Of a DNA stretch of 64,000 bases, positions 62,581-64,000 are shown in pieces. This DNA comes from Roseiarcus sp963824475 (GTDB lineage Bacteria > Pseudomonadota > Alphaproteobacteria > Rhizobiales > Beijerinckiaceae), in contig CAWGPR010000002.1 in NCBI GenBank assembly GCA_963824475.1, positions 248,001 to 312,000 on the forward strand. Reading direction: 5' to 3'. Within the stretch, counting starts at the first letter, position 1. Every line of letters begins with the position of its first letter. A program made the translations under genes and the position numbers. Under the pieces are notes generated by a model. That model saw nothing but the letters and a program-made list of their open reading frames with translations. It had not been told where the DNA came from and made no database searches.

Positions 62581-63876
62581 ATGGAAACGCTCATGCAAAA
62601 GCACTTCCCCGTTTCACCCGCTCATTCCGCCGTCAATGTCGACGTCGTCACGAGCCCGCGCGGCCTGAAATTTTGGCTCGTGCGCTCCTACGCGGTGCCG
62701 CTCGTTTCGCTGGAATTCGCCATGCGCGGCGGGGCGGCGCAGGACCCGGCGGAAAAGGCGGGGTTGGGGACGCTGACGACGGGGCTCCTCGACGAGGGGG
62801 CGGCCGATCTCGATTCGCAAGCGTTTCATCGCGCTCTGGACGAGAAGGCGGTCGAAATGTCGTTCCACTGCGACCGCGATCATTGGAGCGGGCGGATGCG
62901 CACGCTGGTGAAGAACCTCGATCGCGCCGGCGAGTTGCTGCGGCTTGCCGTCAATGCGCCGCGGTTCGACGAGGAGCCGTTCGAGCGCGTGCGCGAGCAC
63001 ATGAACGCGCGGCTGCGCCACGACGCCAACGATCCGGCGACCCTCGCCAACCGCAACTGGAAGGCGAAGTCCTTTCCCCATCACCCTTATGGCCAGCCGG
63101 CCGACGGCACGCTCGAAACCCTGGCGCGCATCGAGCGGATCGATCTCGTGCATTCGGCCAAGCGCGGGATTGCGCGCGACCAATTGCTGATCGCGGTCGT
63201 CGGCGCGATCGACGAAGACGGCGCGGGGGCGCTGGTCGACAAGGCGTTCGCCGATCTACCGGCCAAGGGCAAACTGAAACCGGTCGCCGACGCCGCTTTC
63301 GCGGGCCTGGGCGCGATCGAAGTGATCGATCTTGACGTGCCGCAATCGACGATCCGCTTCGGCCGGCCGGCGCTCAAGCGCGACGACCCGGATTTTATCG
63401 CCAGCATCGTCGCCGCCCATGTGCTGGGCGGCTCGGGCTCGATGACCTCGCGCCTGTTCCGCGAGGTGCGCGAGAAGCGCGGCCTCGCCTATACGGTGTT
63501 CGGGACCTTTTATTCGCTCGAGCACGGCGCCTATTTCTACGGCGGCACGACGACCAAGAACGAGCGGGCGCGCGAATCCTTCGACGTCGCCTCGGCCGAA
63601 ATCCGCGACGTGGCGCTGAACGGCTTGAACGAAGAGGAACTGGAGAAAGGCAAGACCTATCTCATCGGCTCCTACCCGCTGCGCTTCGACACTTCCGCCA
63701 AGATCGCCTCGCAGCTTGTCCACATCCAGCTCGAGCGCCGCGCGCCCGACTGGCTGGTCGAGCGCAACCGCGAGATCGCCGCGGTGACGATGGAGAGCGT
63801 GCGTCGCGCGGCGCATCGGGCCTTCGGCGACGGCTCGCTGCATACCACCGTGGTCGGCCGGCCAGAGGGGTTCTGA
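62581..63876 (+). CDS. M16-family protein, non-catalytic partner
   Basis: 431 residues. The position that holds HxxEH in the partner reads GLGTLTTGLLDEGA, so the zinc site is missing. The conserved R/Y substrate-binding pair of the non-catalytic subunit is visible as RLFREVREKRGLAYTVFG. Such pairs form a heterodimer where this subunit contributes substrate binding. It starts 50 bases after the catalytic gene on the same strand. The chosen ATG (before ETLMQKHF) avoids a long shadow N-terminus. Confidence 0.88.
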   Translation: METLMQKHFPVSPAHSAVNVDVVTSPRGLKFWLVRSYAVPLVSLEFAMRGGAAQDPAEKAGLGTLTTGLLDEGAADLDSQAFHRALDEKAVEMSFHCDRDHWSGRMRTLVKNLDRAGELLRLAVNAPRFDEEPFERVREHMNARLRHDANDPATLANRNWKAKSFPHHPYGQPADGTLETLARIERIDLVHSAKRGIARDQLLIAVVGAIDEDGAGALVDKAFADLPAKGKLKPVADAAFAGLGAIEVIDLDVPQSTIRFGRPALKRDDPDFIASIVAAHVLGGSGSMTSRLFREVREKRGLAYTVFGTFYSLEHGAYFYGGTTTKNERARESFDVASAEIRDVALNGLNEEELEKGKTYLIGSYPLRFDTSAKIASQLVHIQLERRAPDWLVERNREIAAVTMESVRRAAHRAFGDGSLHTTVVGRPEGF

Positions 63877-64000
63877 GCCGCGTCGCCGCGAACGGCTGCG
63901 GCATTCACACAAGTCGAATTCGCCTTATTGTTCACCGAGTTCCATGGAGCCGCTGAGTTCTCCTTCTGCGCGAAGCGGGGGAAGGAAAATCCAAGCCTTG
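63877..64000. other. Right edge of the window, no gene seen
   Basis: 124 bases after the M16 stop. No frame, hairpin or motif is recognised. Confidence 0.4.

Overview
The window reads as a chromosome of a GC-rich alphaproteobacterium, most likely of the order Hyphomicrobiales. The support is a porin of the alphaproteobacterial porin_2 type, a polyhydroxybutyrate/ketone set (3-hydroxybutyrate dehydrogenase, acetoacetate decarboxylase, patatin), a DmeF-type cation-efflux remnant, a PEPxxWA-CTERM protein and GtrA-type envelope genes. Genus cannot be fixed from the sequence. No rRNA, intact tRNA, CRISPR array or phage structural gene was found.

Positions 1-19000 mix accessory debris with metabolic genes. 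Two C-terminal pieces of tyrosine recombinases (1-170, 3277-3468) flank hypothetical genes. A minus-strand envelope block follows (DUF4239, Gly-rich exported protein, DUF2092, porin, small membrane protein, DUF2252). Next come a self-sufficient P450-reductase-ferredoxin fusion, bdhA, adc and a patatin lipase, then a VOC protein, an AraC regulator and a DUF2721 protein.

Positions 18000-39022 are a defence and mobile island. It opens with a three-gene operon led by a TIGR04255-type protein. An IS256 element nested in a dead IS3 orfA and a third recombinase tail follow. The core is a DUF499 ATPase - DUF3780 - DUF1156 DNA methylase - PLD/SNF2 helicase locus with a convergent Abi-C type abortive-infection gene. 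The methylase is broken by an IS21 element (2645 bp, 7-bp target duplication) and separately by a one-base frameshift. The right end carries Arc-type repressor genes, a small HTH protein overlapping an intact tyrosine integrase, and a 50-nt 3' fragment of tRNA-Thr(GGT) that looks like an attachment site. Four copies of a near-palindromic 16-mer (GTGCAG-centre-CTGCAC type) lie between modules; two in the same orientation bracket the methylase/helicase island.

Positions 39068-49325 form a nitrogen-scavenging block on the minus strand: amidase, urea/short-chain-amide ABC transporter (binding protein, two permeases, two ATPases), a second amidase, and an AraC regulator that is cut by an IS630 element. 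The remaining 15 kb is mainly chromosomal: PEP-CTERM protein, CHAD protein, acyl-CoA synthetase, a GT-C type membrane glycosyltransferase, a glycolipid cassette (EamA/SMR-like protein, frameshifted methyltransferase, GT2 transferase) bracketed by a 74-bp direct repeat, GtrA, propionyl-CoA synthetase PrpE, an exported hypothetical and a pair of M16 peptidases.
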